From assembly GCA_041660815.1 (NCBI GenBank), contig JBAZVN010000011.1, positions 62,001-126,000 on the forward strand: a DNA stretch of 64,000 nt, written 5' to 3'. This document shows, piece after piece, positions 17,363 to 25,690 of the stretch; within the stretch, counting starts at the first letter, position 1; the number at the start of each line of letters is the position of its first letter. Source of the stretch: PALSA-1006 sp041660815. Its GTDB lineage: Bacteria > Pseudomonadota > Gammaproteobacteria > Burkholderiales > Gallionellaceae. The notes under the pieces are model-generated. The model had not been told where the DNA came from. It saw only the letters and a list, made by a program, of their open reading frames with translations, and ran no database searches. A program made the translations under genes and the position numbers.

Positions 17363-18298
17363 ATGAGCCTGCTTTCAATCATCGCAGCGTTACTGCTGGA
17401 ACAAGTGCACCCCATGGCGAAACGCAAATATTTATTTGCCGGCATCGAGAACTATGCTGCTTTTTTCCAGCATCATTTCAATGCAGGGCAACGCAAGCAC
17501 GGCAAAATTGCGTGGGTGGTCGCAATGTTAATTCCCCTCTTACTGGCCTCTTTGGCTTATTGGTTATTAATGGCAATCCACCCTATTCTGGCTTGGCTAG
17601 GATGCGTGTTTGTGCTGTATTTCACTATGGGGTTTCGCCTGTTCAGCCACTATTTTACGGACATCCATAAGGCATTGCGCAGCCACGACTGGGATAAAGC
17701 ACGCAAACTTCTTTCCGAGTGGAGCGGCAAGTCCTGCAACGAATTAAATGCCGAAGAACTTGCACGCGTCAGTATTGAGCAAGCCTTACTGGCATCTCAG
17801 CGCAACGTATTCGGCGTGGCAACCTGGTTTGTCATTTTCATGGCACTCGGATTAGGACCGGTTGGTGCAATTCTGTACCGCTTGAGCATGTTTTTAAACT
17901 CACGCTGGGCTTCGAATATCGTCGATGAACTGGACAGTTTTGGGGAGTTTGCGGGACAAGCCTATCGAGTTATGGAATGGTTGCCGATCCGCCTGACCGC
18001 GATGACTTTTGCAATCGTGGGCGATTTTGAAGACACCATTTATTGCTGGCGCACTCAGGCACAAAGCTGGCCCACCACCGAAGAGGGGGTTTTATTGGCA
18101 ACGGGAGCTGGTGCATTGGGAGTACGCTTGGGCATGACTATTGTGCAAGATTCTGCGCCCGTTTACCGCCCTGAAATTGGCATGGATGAAGCTGCGGATG
18201 CCGATTTTATGCAGAGTGCAATTGGCTTGGTATGGCGTTCCATGGTGTTTATGCTGGCGCTCCTCCTGCTGGTCAGTCTGGCGAGTTTAGTGGGCTAG
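17363..18298 (+). CDS. CobD/CbiB (AmpE-like) family membrane protein
   Basis: This 311-residue inner-membrane protein has hydrophobic segments near 1-15, 50-75, 77-95, 150-175 and at the C-terminus (about 285-310). The overall pattern is that of the betaproteobacterial CobD/CbiB-family proteins, related to adenosylcobinamide-phosphate synthase and to AmpE. No other cobalamin gene is in the window, so a role in B12 synthesis is doubtful and the true function is unknown. The alpha/beta hydrolase gene starts two bases after its stop, so the two are translationally coupled. Confidence 0.8.
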   Translation: MSLLSIIAALLLEQVHPMAKRKYLFAGIENYAAFFQHHFNAGQRKHGKIAWVVAMLIPLLLASLAYWLLMAIHPILAWLGCVFVLYFTMGFRLFSHYFTDIHKALRSHDWDKARKLLSEWSGKSCNELNAEELARVSIEQALLASQRNVFGVATWFVIFMALGLGPVGAILYRLSMFLNSRWASNIVDELDSFGEFAGQAYRVMEWLPIRLTAMTFAIVGDFEDTIYCWRTQAQSWPTTEEGVLLATGAGALGVRLGMTIVQDSAPVYRPEIGMDEAADADFMQSAIGLVWRSMVFMLALLLLVSLASLVG

Positions 18299-18300
18299 TA

Positions 18301-19542
18301 ATGCAAAGCTTGAAAAGCAATTCCATCCTGCAAAACCAACTAAAATTAGGCGCCAGACACCAACCTTCCAGATTAAATTCAACATTCTCAGTCGACCAAA
18401 AAAGCTTTTCCGGGTACATTGCAGATACCCGCACAATGATCGCGCGCGCGCGCAATATAATCGTTAATAATCAAGTAGATATAGATACACCCCAGCCTGA
18501 ACTCGGCCAAATCATCGAAGGCAACAGTCCTTTTGAGTTGACACCTGAAAACACTTTTCAATCCGGAAAAAATAAACCTTATCGACGTGGTGTATTGCTG
18601 ATTCACGGACTGTCGGATTCCCCCTATTTTATGCGGCATCTCGGCAATCTATTCCGCGAGAACGGCTTTCGCGTCATGGCCATATTATTACCCGGACACG
18701 GCACTCAGCCCGGCGATTTACTGCAAGTAAGATGGCATGAATGGGTCAAAGCAGTTGCTTTTGGCGTGGATCAATTAGCGAAGGAAGTCGATGACGTATA
18801 TTTGGCCGGCTTTTCGGCAGGAGGCGCACTCAGTGTGCACCAAAGCTATATTGATCAACGCATAAAGGGTTTATTTTTGTTTGCGCCGGCACTGCAAATA
18901 TCACCTAAAGCCGCATTAGCCAATCTACATAAAGCGAGCAGCTGGCTACTGCCCTCAACAAAATGGATATCCATTCATCCCGATTGGGATTGTTACAAAT
19001 ATGAATCTTTCAGCAAAAATGCGGCGGCACAAATACATGCGCTAACCCGGGTGATCAACAAACAAATCAAGCAAAATAGCCTCACCCTCCCAATTTTTTC
19101 AGTGGTTAGCCAGGACGATACAACGGTCAATACCCCGGCCACACTTAAATTCATGATGCAGGCGCAACATCCAGCCAACAAACTGATATATTACTTCTCA
19201 GACGCAGGAAGCATTCCGGACTGGCACGGCGCGGGACAGTTTGAAGCTGTCAACGGGGTATTCCCGGATGCGGGCATTATTGGTTCGGCGCATACCGCAA
19301 TCGTATTACCTGCAAAGGATGAGTATTATGGCGTGAACGGCAACTATAGAAATTGCCTGCACTATTTACCGAATCGGCTTGAAGATTTTATTACCTGCCA
19401 GCAAGACAAACAGCAGACATTATTCGGCGAGATAACAACTGAAAATCTTGGAAAGGGCTTGCTTTGTCGACTGATGTATAACCCAAGCTTCTCAGCGCTG
19501 CAGACGGCCTTGCAACAATTTATTGCGCGCCTGGATGGGTAG
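18301..19542 (+). CDS. Alpha/beta hydrolase
   Basis: The 413-residue protein carries an alpha/beta-hydrolase fold. LLIHGLSDSP (oxyanion region) lies near 100, the nucleophile elbow GFSAGG near 175, and a histidine in GSAHTAIVLP near 335. I take the ATG at 18301, two bases after the CbiB-like stop, rather than an in-frame ATG at 18232 inside that gene. There is no signal peptide. An N-terminal extension of about 90 residues without known motifs precedes the hydrolase domain. Resemblance to monoacylglycerol-lipase-like carboxylesterases is general, and no substrate can be named. Confidence 0.85.
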   Translation: MQSLKSNSILQNQLKLGARHQPSRLNSTFSVDQKSFSGYIADTRTMIARARNIIVNNQVDIDTPQPELGQIIEGNSPFELTPENTFQSGKNKPYRRGVLLIHGLSDSPYFMRHLGNLFRENGFRVMAILLPGHGTQPGDLLQVRWHEWVKAVAFGVDQLAKEVDDVYLAGFSAGGALSVHQSYIDQRIKGLFLFAPALQISPKAALANLHKASSWLLPSTKWISIHPDWDCYKYESFSKNAAAQIHALTRVINKQIKQNSLTLPIFSVVSQDDTTVNTPATLKFMMQAQHPANKLIYYFSDAGSIPDWHGAGQFEAVNGVFPDAGIIGSAHTAIVLPAKDEYYGVNGNYRNCLHYLPNRLEDFITCQQDKQQTLFGEITTENLGKGLLCRLMYNPSFSALQTALQQFIARLDG

Positions 19543-19805
19543 CTCGGAAAGTATAGAGTGGCCCAAAATTCAATCTTTAGACGCCCTATGCAGAGCGGAT
19601 GCTGCAGTAGCCAGCTACCTTACCAAACACTCATTCCGCATCGGTAATAGACTGAAAAATACCCGGAAACTGTGATTCGCCTTTATCAAGTCCGCGTCCG
19701 GTTTGCGGGGCTACAGTAAGAAATATTTTTACATGATTGTCTTCTCTCAACTGTGATATCGGACAGGTGTGGACAAATTTAAGGAGTAATTTATTAGGAG
19801 TTACC

Positions 19806-20306
19806 ATGCACAACGAGCTGGAAGTTTTTGTTAAATTAATTTCTCTGGCTAAATGTCTGAAAGGCTTTGGCTTGGATGATTTGCGCGAGCTATTGGCTAT
19901 CTCATCCAAAGCAATTTGGCGCGCCGGCGATCAGGTTTTTATGGAAGGTGAAACCGGGAGAGACATGTATATTATCTGTTCCGGAAAGGTCAATATCTGG
20001 CGCAAGAACGGCGGTGAAAGAGTCAGCCTGGCTAATCTTGCCGAAGGCGAAAGCTTCGGTGAAATGGGCTTGATTCGAGGCGGTGTGCGTAGCGCCGGCG
20101 CCACTGCGGTGGAATACACGATCGCATTGCGTATCGATTATGACCGACTACATCAAGCGCCGTCGGCATCGGCGTTGCTCTACAAAAACTTGGCCAAAGA
20201 ACTCGCTGAGCGATTAAAAATTGCCAATGACATCATCGTATTCCAATCTCAAGCGGGAGCAGATCCGCCTCCCTTAATGACCATTGGCCGAAGAAGTAAA
20301 AAATAA
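19806..20306 (+). CDS. Stand-alone cyclic-nucleotide-binding domain protein
   Basis: The 166-residue protein is one CNBD/cupin domain with no DNA-binding helix-turn-helix or catalytic partner. The phosphate-binding cassette reads FGEMGLIRGGVRSA (about 91-104), keeping the FGE and the arginine needed for cyclic-nucleotide phosphate. AGGAG precedes the ATG at 19806, deciding the start against an earlier in-frame ATG. A possible messenger source is the class III cyclase encoded at 29424-30776; that link is inference. A 263-bp gap with no clear gene precedes it. The outer-membrane barrel gene follows after 22 bp. Confidence 0.85.
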   Translation: MHNELEVFVKLISLAKCLKGFGLDDLRELLAISSKAIWRAGDQVFMEGETGRDMYIICSGKVNIWRKNGGERVSLANLAEGESFGEMGLIRGGVRSAGATAVEYTIALRIDYDRLHQAPSASALLYKNLAKELAERLKIANDIIVFQSQAGADPPPLMTIGRRSKK

Positions 20307-20328
20307 TTACCTATAAAAACAATATATT

Positions 20329-21255
20329 ATGAAGATTCCGGTCGCAGGATTGTTAATGTTTTTTTCTGTCGGCTCAGCCTCAAACGCGTATGCCGATGAG
20401 TGGAGTATTTCATACGGCATGGGCACGCGCACCGATGCGTTGCGTTGGGCAATTGCCGCAGATTTGGCCGGGTCTCTGCCCAACATTATGTCAGAGCTAA
20501 CATGGCGCGACCTTAATGGAGCCGAGCGCTCCATTGGCCTGATTTATGAATCTACCGACAATTGGATGGCACGCGCTTTGTATCAAGAGGTTGACTTTAC
20601 CCATAGCGGCGAAGTTCAGGACTCTGATTACAATACAGACAATCGAACCGGTGAGTATTCGCGCTCGCTTTCCGCCACAAGGGGCTCCAGCGCCCTATCC
20701 ATTACCACCTTGATCGGCCCGCTTTTTTTTCTGAATGATGAGCAAACGCTAATCATGACTCCGTTACTGGGTTTCGCTCACCAAATTTCCGATCTGCGCA
20801 TGAATAACGGGGTGCAAATTATCGACACAATTTCACCCCAAAATGTCGGCCCATTTTCAGGACTTAACAGCTCATATCGAGCCCAATTTGATTCGCGAAT
20901 TGCGGGAATTGAAACGCGCTGGTGGCTGACTCGACAACTTGGAATTGAAATGCAATGGCAGCATCAGTGGTTTAACTACCGCGCCGAAGCCGACTGGAAT
21001 AAACGCAGCGAATTTCAACATCCCTTGAGTTTTTATCAAAATGGGCTTGGCGAAAATAATCAGTGGACACTGAAGTTGTTAGCCAAACTGAACCGGCACT
21101 GGGAATTTGATGCTGCCTATACCCAAACCAGGGGCGGCTTGCAAAATGGCCGGGATGTATCAATGCTTGCCAATGGGGCTCGGGAAATAACGCGCCTGAA
21201 TGAGGTTGATTTTGCCTCGACAGCATTGTCAATGATGGTTAAATACACTTTCTAA
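20329..21255 (+). CDS. Putative outer-membrane beta-barrel protein
   Basis: The 308-residue protein has a signal peptide (cleavage likely after NAYA, about residue 22). Alternating aromatic/hydrophobic strands follow, and the protein ends in KYTF with the terminal phenylalanine favoured by BamA. SELTWRDLNGA and GEVQDSDYNTDN recall omptin-like barrels and the Protochlamydia-type outer-membrane protein family, but omptin catalytic residues are not evident. No good ribosome-binding site precedes the ATG, so it may depend on coupling to the CNBD gene 22 bp upstream. The function is unknown. Confidence 0.75.
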   Translation: MKIPVAGLLMFFSVGSASNAYADEWSISYGMGTRTDALRWAIAADLAGSLPNIMSELTWRDLNGAERSIGLIYESTDNWMARALYQEVDFTHSGEVQDSDYNTDNRTGEYSRSLSATRGSSALSITTLIGPLFFLNDEQTLIMTPLLGFAHQISDLRMNNGVQIIDTISPQNVGPFSGLNSSYRAQFDSRIAGIETRWWLTRQLGIEMQWQHQWFNYRAEADWNKRSEFQHPLSFYQNGLGENNQWTLKLLAKLNRHWEFDAAYTQTRGGLQNGRDVSMLANGAREITRLNEVDFASTALSMMVKYTF

Positions 21256-21325
21256 AGTTACCCAAGCGCCCTGCCGCAAACACCCTGCACGACGCGCGAC
21301 TCGATTCCACGGCTAGAACCTACTT

Positions 21326-22717
21326 CTAATCCAGCTTAATGGCGATGTAAGTCGCCATTTCACCACGGCGCACCAACAGGGCAACATTCCGACCGTTGGG
21401 GATTTGTTTTAAAACATTATTAAATTGTTCAGCGGATTTAATTGGTGTATTTCCAACAGCCAGCAACACGTCGCCACGGCGTAACTCAGAGCGTGCGGCC
21501 GCACCTTTAACATCCTCAATAATTAAACCACTTTCTACATTAAGCTCGGCTTTTTGCTCGCTAGTTAACTCGGCAACAACCAACCCCAACCGCTCACTGC
21601 TCTCGCTTGCGGGGGCGATGCTTGGCGCTCCTTTGCCAGCACGTTGCGCCACTTTATTTTCAGTCGGCATTTCACCCACCGTCAGGGTCACATCCAATGC
21701 TTCACCCTTGCGCCACAGCTGCACCATCACTTTGCTACCCGGTTTAGTGCCAGCTACGATGCGTGGCAAATCACTGGACGCATTTACTGCCTTGCCGTCA
21801 AATTTTAAAATAACATCACTGGGCTGCACACCCGCCTTATCTGCTGGCGCACCTTTTTCCACATTTGAGATCAACGCACCAACAGGCTTAGGCAATCCAA
21901 ACGACTCTGCCAACTCCTTCGTAACCTCCTGAATTACAACACCTATTCTGCCGCGAGAAACCTTGCCGGTGGCACGTAGTTGATTCACCACCTCCATCGC
22001 CACATCGATTGGAATTGCAAAAGAAAGCCCCATGTAACCGCCCGAGCGGCTATATATTTGCGAGTTGATGCCGACTACTTCGCCTTTCATATTGAATAGC
22101 GGGCCGCCCGAATTACCCGGATTAATCGCCACGTCCGTCTGAATAAAGGGTACGAAATTTTCTTGGGATAAGGTCCGCCCTTTGGCGCTGACAATACCGG
22201 CGGTGACGCTGCTATCAAAACCAAACGGCGATCCGATTGCCAGCACCCATTCACCCACCTTAAGAATGCTTGGATCACCTTGAGAAACTTTGGGCAGACC
22301 GCTTGCTTCGATTTTTAACAGCGCAACATCGGTACGTTTATCCGCCCCGATTACTTTGGCTTTAAATTCCCGCTTATCAGTAAGCCGCACCGTTATTTTA
22401 TCGGCACTATCCACCACATGCGCGTTGGTTAAAATATATCCGTCTGCGCTGACAATAAAACCGGAGCCCAATGATTGCGACTCTTGTTCGCGCGGCACTT
22501 GCGGCGCAAAACGACGGAAGAATTCATAAAATGGATCTCCCTCGGGCAGATTGGGAATGCCCTGCATAGCAGGATTGGTGCGAATCGTGGTGGTACTGAT
22601 ATTGACGACTGAAGCCCCCTGCTTTTCCACTAACTCTGTGAAATCGGGAAGGTCTTTAGCTTGCGCAGTCAGCGCAAAAAAACTGCAGAAAGTAACCAGA
22701 AACAACTTCAACACCAT
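21326..22717 (-). CDS. mucD: DegP/MucD-type periplasmic serine endoprotease
   Basis: This HtrA-family protease degrades misfolded envelope proteins. AAGGAGA sits just ahead of the ATG at 22717, which gives a clean signal peptide (MVLKLFLVTF..., cleavage near 20), so I reject the longer frame to 22747. The 463-residue protein has a catalytic His100 (TNAHVV), Asp130 (DVALLKI) and Ser203 (GNSGGP), followed by two PDZ domains (about 255-345 and 370-460). It is the last gene of rpoE-rseA-rseB-rseC-mucD, the arrangement seen in Pseudomonas algU-mucABCD and many Betaproteobacteria. Confidence 0.96.
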   Translation of the reverse strand: MVLKLFLVTFCSFFALTAQAKDLPDFTELVEKQGASVVNISTTTIRTNPAMQGIPNLPEGDPFYEFFRRFAPQVPREQESQSLGSGFIVSADGYILTNAHVVDSADKITVRLTDKREFKAKVIGADKRTDVALLKIEASGLPKVSQGDPSILKVGEWVLAIGSPFGFDSSVTAGIVSAKGRTLSQENFVPFIQTDVAINPGNSGGPLFNMKGEVVGINSQIYSRSGGYMGLSFAIPIDVAMEVVNQLRATGKVSRGRIGVVIQEVTKELAESFGLPKPVGALISNVEKGAPADKAGVQPSDVILKFDGKAVNASSDLPRIVAGTKPGSKVMVQLWRKGEALDVTLTVGEMPTENKVAQRAGKGAPSIAPASESSERLGLVVAELTSEQKAELNVESGLIIEDVKGAAARSELRRGDVLLAVGNTPIKSAEQFNNVLKQIPNGRNVALLVRRGEMATYIAIKLD

Positions 22718-22781
22718 GCTATTTCTCCTTAATTTTCGCTTAACCAAACTATCGTTGCAGCCACTGAAAAATAAAAAAATA

Positions 22782-23210
22782 TCAGGGCAATGAACTTGCC
22801 ACTGCCATTACATGCTGACGTTTCGCCATCCATTTTGCAAGAATAAAGCCGCCTACCAGCCCCACTAAAGAACCGATAGCCGCATATCCATCGCGACTGG
22901 CCGGATCTGCTGCCCAGTGTGCGCCCAACATTCCACCGCTTAACAACATCGAAAGCGGTATGCCATACATCAATATGGCACTGCGCAGCAACACCCCCTG
23001 CGGCAAAGTGATTTGAACTTCGTCGCCAACTTTGGCGTTTACCTCGTTCAGCACTTTGAATTGGCGGGGCTTACTGCAAAATAATTGCGTCAACTTACTG
23101 CTGCCGCAGCCTTTTTCACTGTCGCAATTTCCGCAACCCGCACCGCCTTTGGATTCAACAAACGCTTCATTGCCATGGATTTTTACAACAATTGCACGGG
23201 TCTCTAACAT
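22782..23210 (-). CDS. rseC: RseC/MucC family protein
   Basis: The 142-residue protein has an N-terminal domain with a cysteine cluster (GAGCGNCDSEKGCG and a later FC), then two membrane helices (about 75-97 and 105-125). RseC proteins modulate the sigma-E response and were also linked to reduction of SoxR; some related proteins bind iron-sulfur clusters. The start at MLETRAIVV (23210) fits family length, while an upstream frame to 23255 adds 15 unlikely residues. It lies between rseB and mucD. Confidence 0.93.
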   Translation of the reverse strand: MLETRAIVVKIHGNEAFVESKGGAGCGNCDSEKGCGSSKLTQLFCSKPRQFKVLNEVNAKVGDEVQITLPQGVLLRSAILMYGIPLSMLLSGGMLGAHWAADPASRDGYAAIGSLVGLVGGFILAKWMAKRQHVMAVASSLP

Positions 23211-23331
23211 GTGGGAGTCTCTGAAAATTTCAAGATATTTAATATTGAAAGGCAAATCAAATAACGGCGCACTTGCAATATATTGACTAATAAGAAAATT
23301 ATTACCTAAAACCTATTCTGCCCAGCCACTT

Positions 23332-24327
23332 TTATTGACCTGCATAACGCACGGATTCAGCAGTCTGGATGACTGTACGCGGCGGCACTTCACCCACCAC
23401 GGTAATCAATTTATCACCGCTAATTTTACTATAAACCTGCATTACCCCCTGACTGGACAGGCCAGAGTTGAGGTTTTCTCTACCTGCCACGTCTTCAATA
23501 AATACCGATATTCCCACCAAACCATCCGAGTAAACCAGATGGGTTACCGGCAAAGGTTTATCGCGCATGGGGCGGCACATACCATGAATTTTTTTGAACC
23601 CGGAAGGGAGGGCATCCACTTGCCAGTCACTGACCTTCGAGTCCTCCAAAGATTTTTCGTTCACCTCCGGTTCGCTAAATCTACCAGCCATACCGACTGT
23701 TTTAGTGGCTTTCTTTGGCTCAATCCAGGAGCGATCTACACCTTTCCCTAACACCAACTCGGTAAATGCATATTGCTCAATGATGCGCCCCTTATCATCC
23801 ATTACCACGGCTTTAAGCAATAAGCCGGATTCGGTGTGCGACCACATTTTGTGGGTATAGCGCATATTATCTTTGGGCTTAAATACCACCGCATGCACGT
23901 GGTATCCGGCCACCCGGTCTTCGGCCACTTCATTGATTTGGTAATTTTCTTTCAGGATGGAAATTTGCTGCGGTAACAGCGCTGGGAACGCTCTCTCCCC
24001 GTGCCGTTTTTGAATTTTAACTTTGCGATCGCCCAGATATAGCCAAACCTGATTATTACTGCTCACGATTTCGCGCCGCGAACCGTTTAATCCTTCCAGT
24101 CTTTCATGCTCCCCATTCGCATCTGAAATATGGGTGATTCGCGAAACTTCAACATGCCCACCCACCCCATCCTGATAAACAAAGGTACCACTGTAGTCGG
24201 TTTGATGTGCGGCAAAGGCGATGGTTGTTAACCAATCTGCATCATCCCTGCGTAATGGATCAGCATTCACAGTTTGCCAGCACAAAAGCGGCAATAAACA
24301 CATCAAAATTCTTAAGCTTCGCTGCAT
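23332..24327 (-). CDS. rseB: RseB/MucB sigma-E regulatory protein
   Basis: RseB is a periplasmic, lipid-sensing protein that binds the anti-sigma factor RseA and shields it from proteolysis. Starting at the ATG at 24327 (10 bp after the rseA stop, with AAGGCGA ahead) the protein has 331 residues and a signal peptide ending near VNA. The large domain (about 25-215) contains FVYQDGVGGHVEVSRI and REIVSSNNQVWLY. A smaller C-terminal domain follows. Order and spacing match a standard rse operon. Confidence 0.94.
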   Translation of the reverse strand: MQRSLRILMCLLPLLCWQTVNADPLRRDDADWLTTIAFAAHQTDYSGTFVYQDGVGGHVEVSRITHISDANGEHERLEGLNGSRREIVSSNNQVWLYLGDRKVKIQKRHGERAFPALLPQQISILKENYQINEVAEDRVAGYHVHAVVFKPKDNMRYTHKMWSHTESGLLLKAVVMDDKGRIIEQYAFTELVLGKGVDRSWIEPKKATKTVGMAGRFSEPEVNEKSLEDSKVSDWQVDALPSGFKKIHGMCRPMRDKPLPVTHLVYSDGLVGISVFIEDVAGRENLNSGLSSQGVMQVYSKISGDKLITVVGEVPPRTVIQTAESVRYAGQ

Positions 24328-24337
24328 CGAATTCGCC

Positions 24338-24823
24338 TTATTTCTGTGAAACAGTGTGAATAAACGAGGCTGCGCCATGCACGTCGGTGCTGGGTGAGTA
24401 TTCCTGGTGTGCCATTAAATATTCATTTATGCCGTTGGGGGAGGCAAAACTGGCAGGTCGCACTTCATTGGGTTGTTGAATAACTGCAATCTGTGGTTTA
24501 CGTTCCACGCCTACTTGTAGCGACAACCAAGCAACCAAAGACAGCGCCATCACTGACGCAGCGGCGGACAAGGCAAAGTAACGCACCCTCTGGGTCATTT
24601 TGCGGCGCGGTGCAAATACCACCGGCTCAGCTTGCAAACGCTCGCGGAAAGCCGCGCTAATATCCTTCCCCACATGATCCGGCTGACGCAACGCATCACC
24701 AATTAAATGGTAAGTTTGCCAATCTTGTTGAAACGGCTTATTTTTCTTCAACTTGTCAAGCACCTCGTCCACTTCATCCTCGAAAAGCTCGCCATCCATC
24801 AACGCGGAAATATCACTATTCAT
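24338..24823 (-). CDS. rseA: Anti-sigma-E factor RseA/MucA
   Basis: This is a single-pass inner-membrane anti-sigma factor. The cytoplasmic N-terminus (MNSDISALMDGELFEDE) is the sigma-E-binding region, WQTYHLIGDALR is the family signature, and one membrane helix lies near 85-103, leaving a short periplasmic C-terminus for RseB and site-1 cleavage. The ATG at 24823 follows AGAGGTGG and lies two bases after the rpoE stop, so it is preferred to the GTG at 24832. The length is 161 residues. Confidence 0.95.
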   Translation of the reverse strand: MNSDISALMDGELFEDEVDEVLDKLKKNKPFQQDWQTYHLIGDALRQPDHVGKDISAAFRERLQAEPVVFAPRRKMTQRVRYFALSAAASVMALSLVAWLSLQVGVERKPQIAVIQQPNEVRPASFASPNGINEYLMAHQEYSPSTDVHGAASFIHTVSQK

Positions 24824-24825
24824 GT

Positions 24826-25425
24826 TTACCACCTCTGATTATCATTAGTACCCAACAAAGGGCGCAAATTAGCCGCAACCGCATCACGTGCACGAAATAT
24901 TCTGGAACGCACGGTGCCAATCGGACAGTTCATTACCGCCGCAATTTCTTCATAACTCAATCCTTCAATTTCACGCAGTGTCAGAGCCATGCGCAAATCA
25001 TCCGGAAGTTGCTGCAGGGATGAATTAACCACCGCCACCACCTGCTTGCTCATTAATTCATTTTCCGGAGTCGCCACCTCGTGCAATAAAGACGCATCTT
25101 CAAAATCTTCCGCCTCTTCGGCATCAAAATGCGTGCTGGTCGGCGCATGCCGCCCCATTGCCAATAAATGATTTTTAGCCGTATTAATGCCAATTCGGTA
25201 CAGCCAGGTATAAAACGCACTATCACCGCGAAACGCCGGAAGCGCCCGGTATGCCTTGATAAATGCATCCTGAGTCACATCCTCAGCCTCGGATGCATCC
25301 CGTACAAATCGGGAAATTAACCGTCCCAGTCTGCGTTGATATTTAGCTACCAACAGCTCGAACGCATGCTTATCGCCACTCTGCGCGCGCTCAACCAACT
25401 GTTGATCAACTTCCCTGTCTCCCAT
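24826..25425 (-). CDS. rpoE: RNA polymerase sigma factor RpoE (sigma-E/AlgU)
   Basis: This is an extracytoplasmic-function sigma factor for envelope stress. The 199-residue protein has region 2 (FELLVAKYQRRLGRLISRFV, DVTQDAFIKAYRAL) and region 4 (LREIEGLSYEEIAAVM, GTVRSRIFRARDA). It heads the operon with its anti-sigma factor directly downstream, so autoregulation is expected. A possible sigma-E-type promoter lies at 25561-25588. It is divergent from nadB. Confidence 0.97.
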   Translation of the reverse strand: MGDREVDQQLVERAQSGDKHAFELLVAKYQRRLGRLISRFVRDASEAEDVTQDAFIKAYRALPAFRGDSAFYTWLYRIGINTAKNHLLAMGRHAPTSTHFDAEEAEDFEDASLLHEVATPENELMSKQVVAVVNSSLQQLPDDLRMALTLREIEGLSYEEIAAVMNCPIGTVRSRIFRARDAVAANLRPLLGTNDNQRW

Positions 25426-25560
25426 TTCCCAGCCCTTAAATTCTCATCACTTATCGTGACCAGCTAGTATAACCGGACAATAGCCCAACAGGATATTCAC
25501 TCGGCAGCTTATTTATTCAATGCGCGCGCAGCCCCTTCTAATAGTTTCATTACCCTCGTC

Positions 25561-25588
25561 ATGGACAATCTACTCAAAATTTAGTTCA
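25561..25588 (-). promoter_or_regulatory. Candidate sigma-E-type promoter of rpoE
   Basis: On the minus strand TGAACTA (25588-25582) and GTCCAT (25566-25561) are 15 bp apart, a partial match to GGAACTT-N15-GTCTAA. It would give a leader of about 130 nt before rpoE. The match is weak. Confidence 0.3.
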
Positions 25589-25690
25589 GCCAAATTTCTA
25601 AAGTTGTTCATACCGAGAGATCATGCTGAGAGTTCGTCGCATATTTGCTATAGTTCGACACATTAACAACCTTCCCAACTTACCGTCGTG

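Noticed and set aside
18437..18452. CGCGCGCGCG run
   Set aside because: It encodes Ile-Ala-Arg-Ala-Arg in the hydrolase; a short alternating run inside a gene is not notable.
19631..19909. Minus-strand frame of 92 codons before and into the CNBD gene
   Set aside because: It overlaps the CNBD start, has no ribosome-binding site and no recognisable motif, although its C-terminal part reads like protein.
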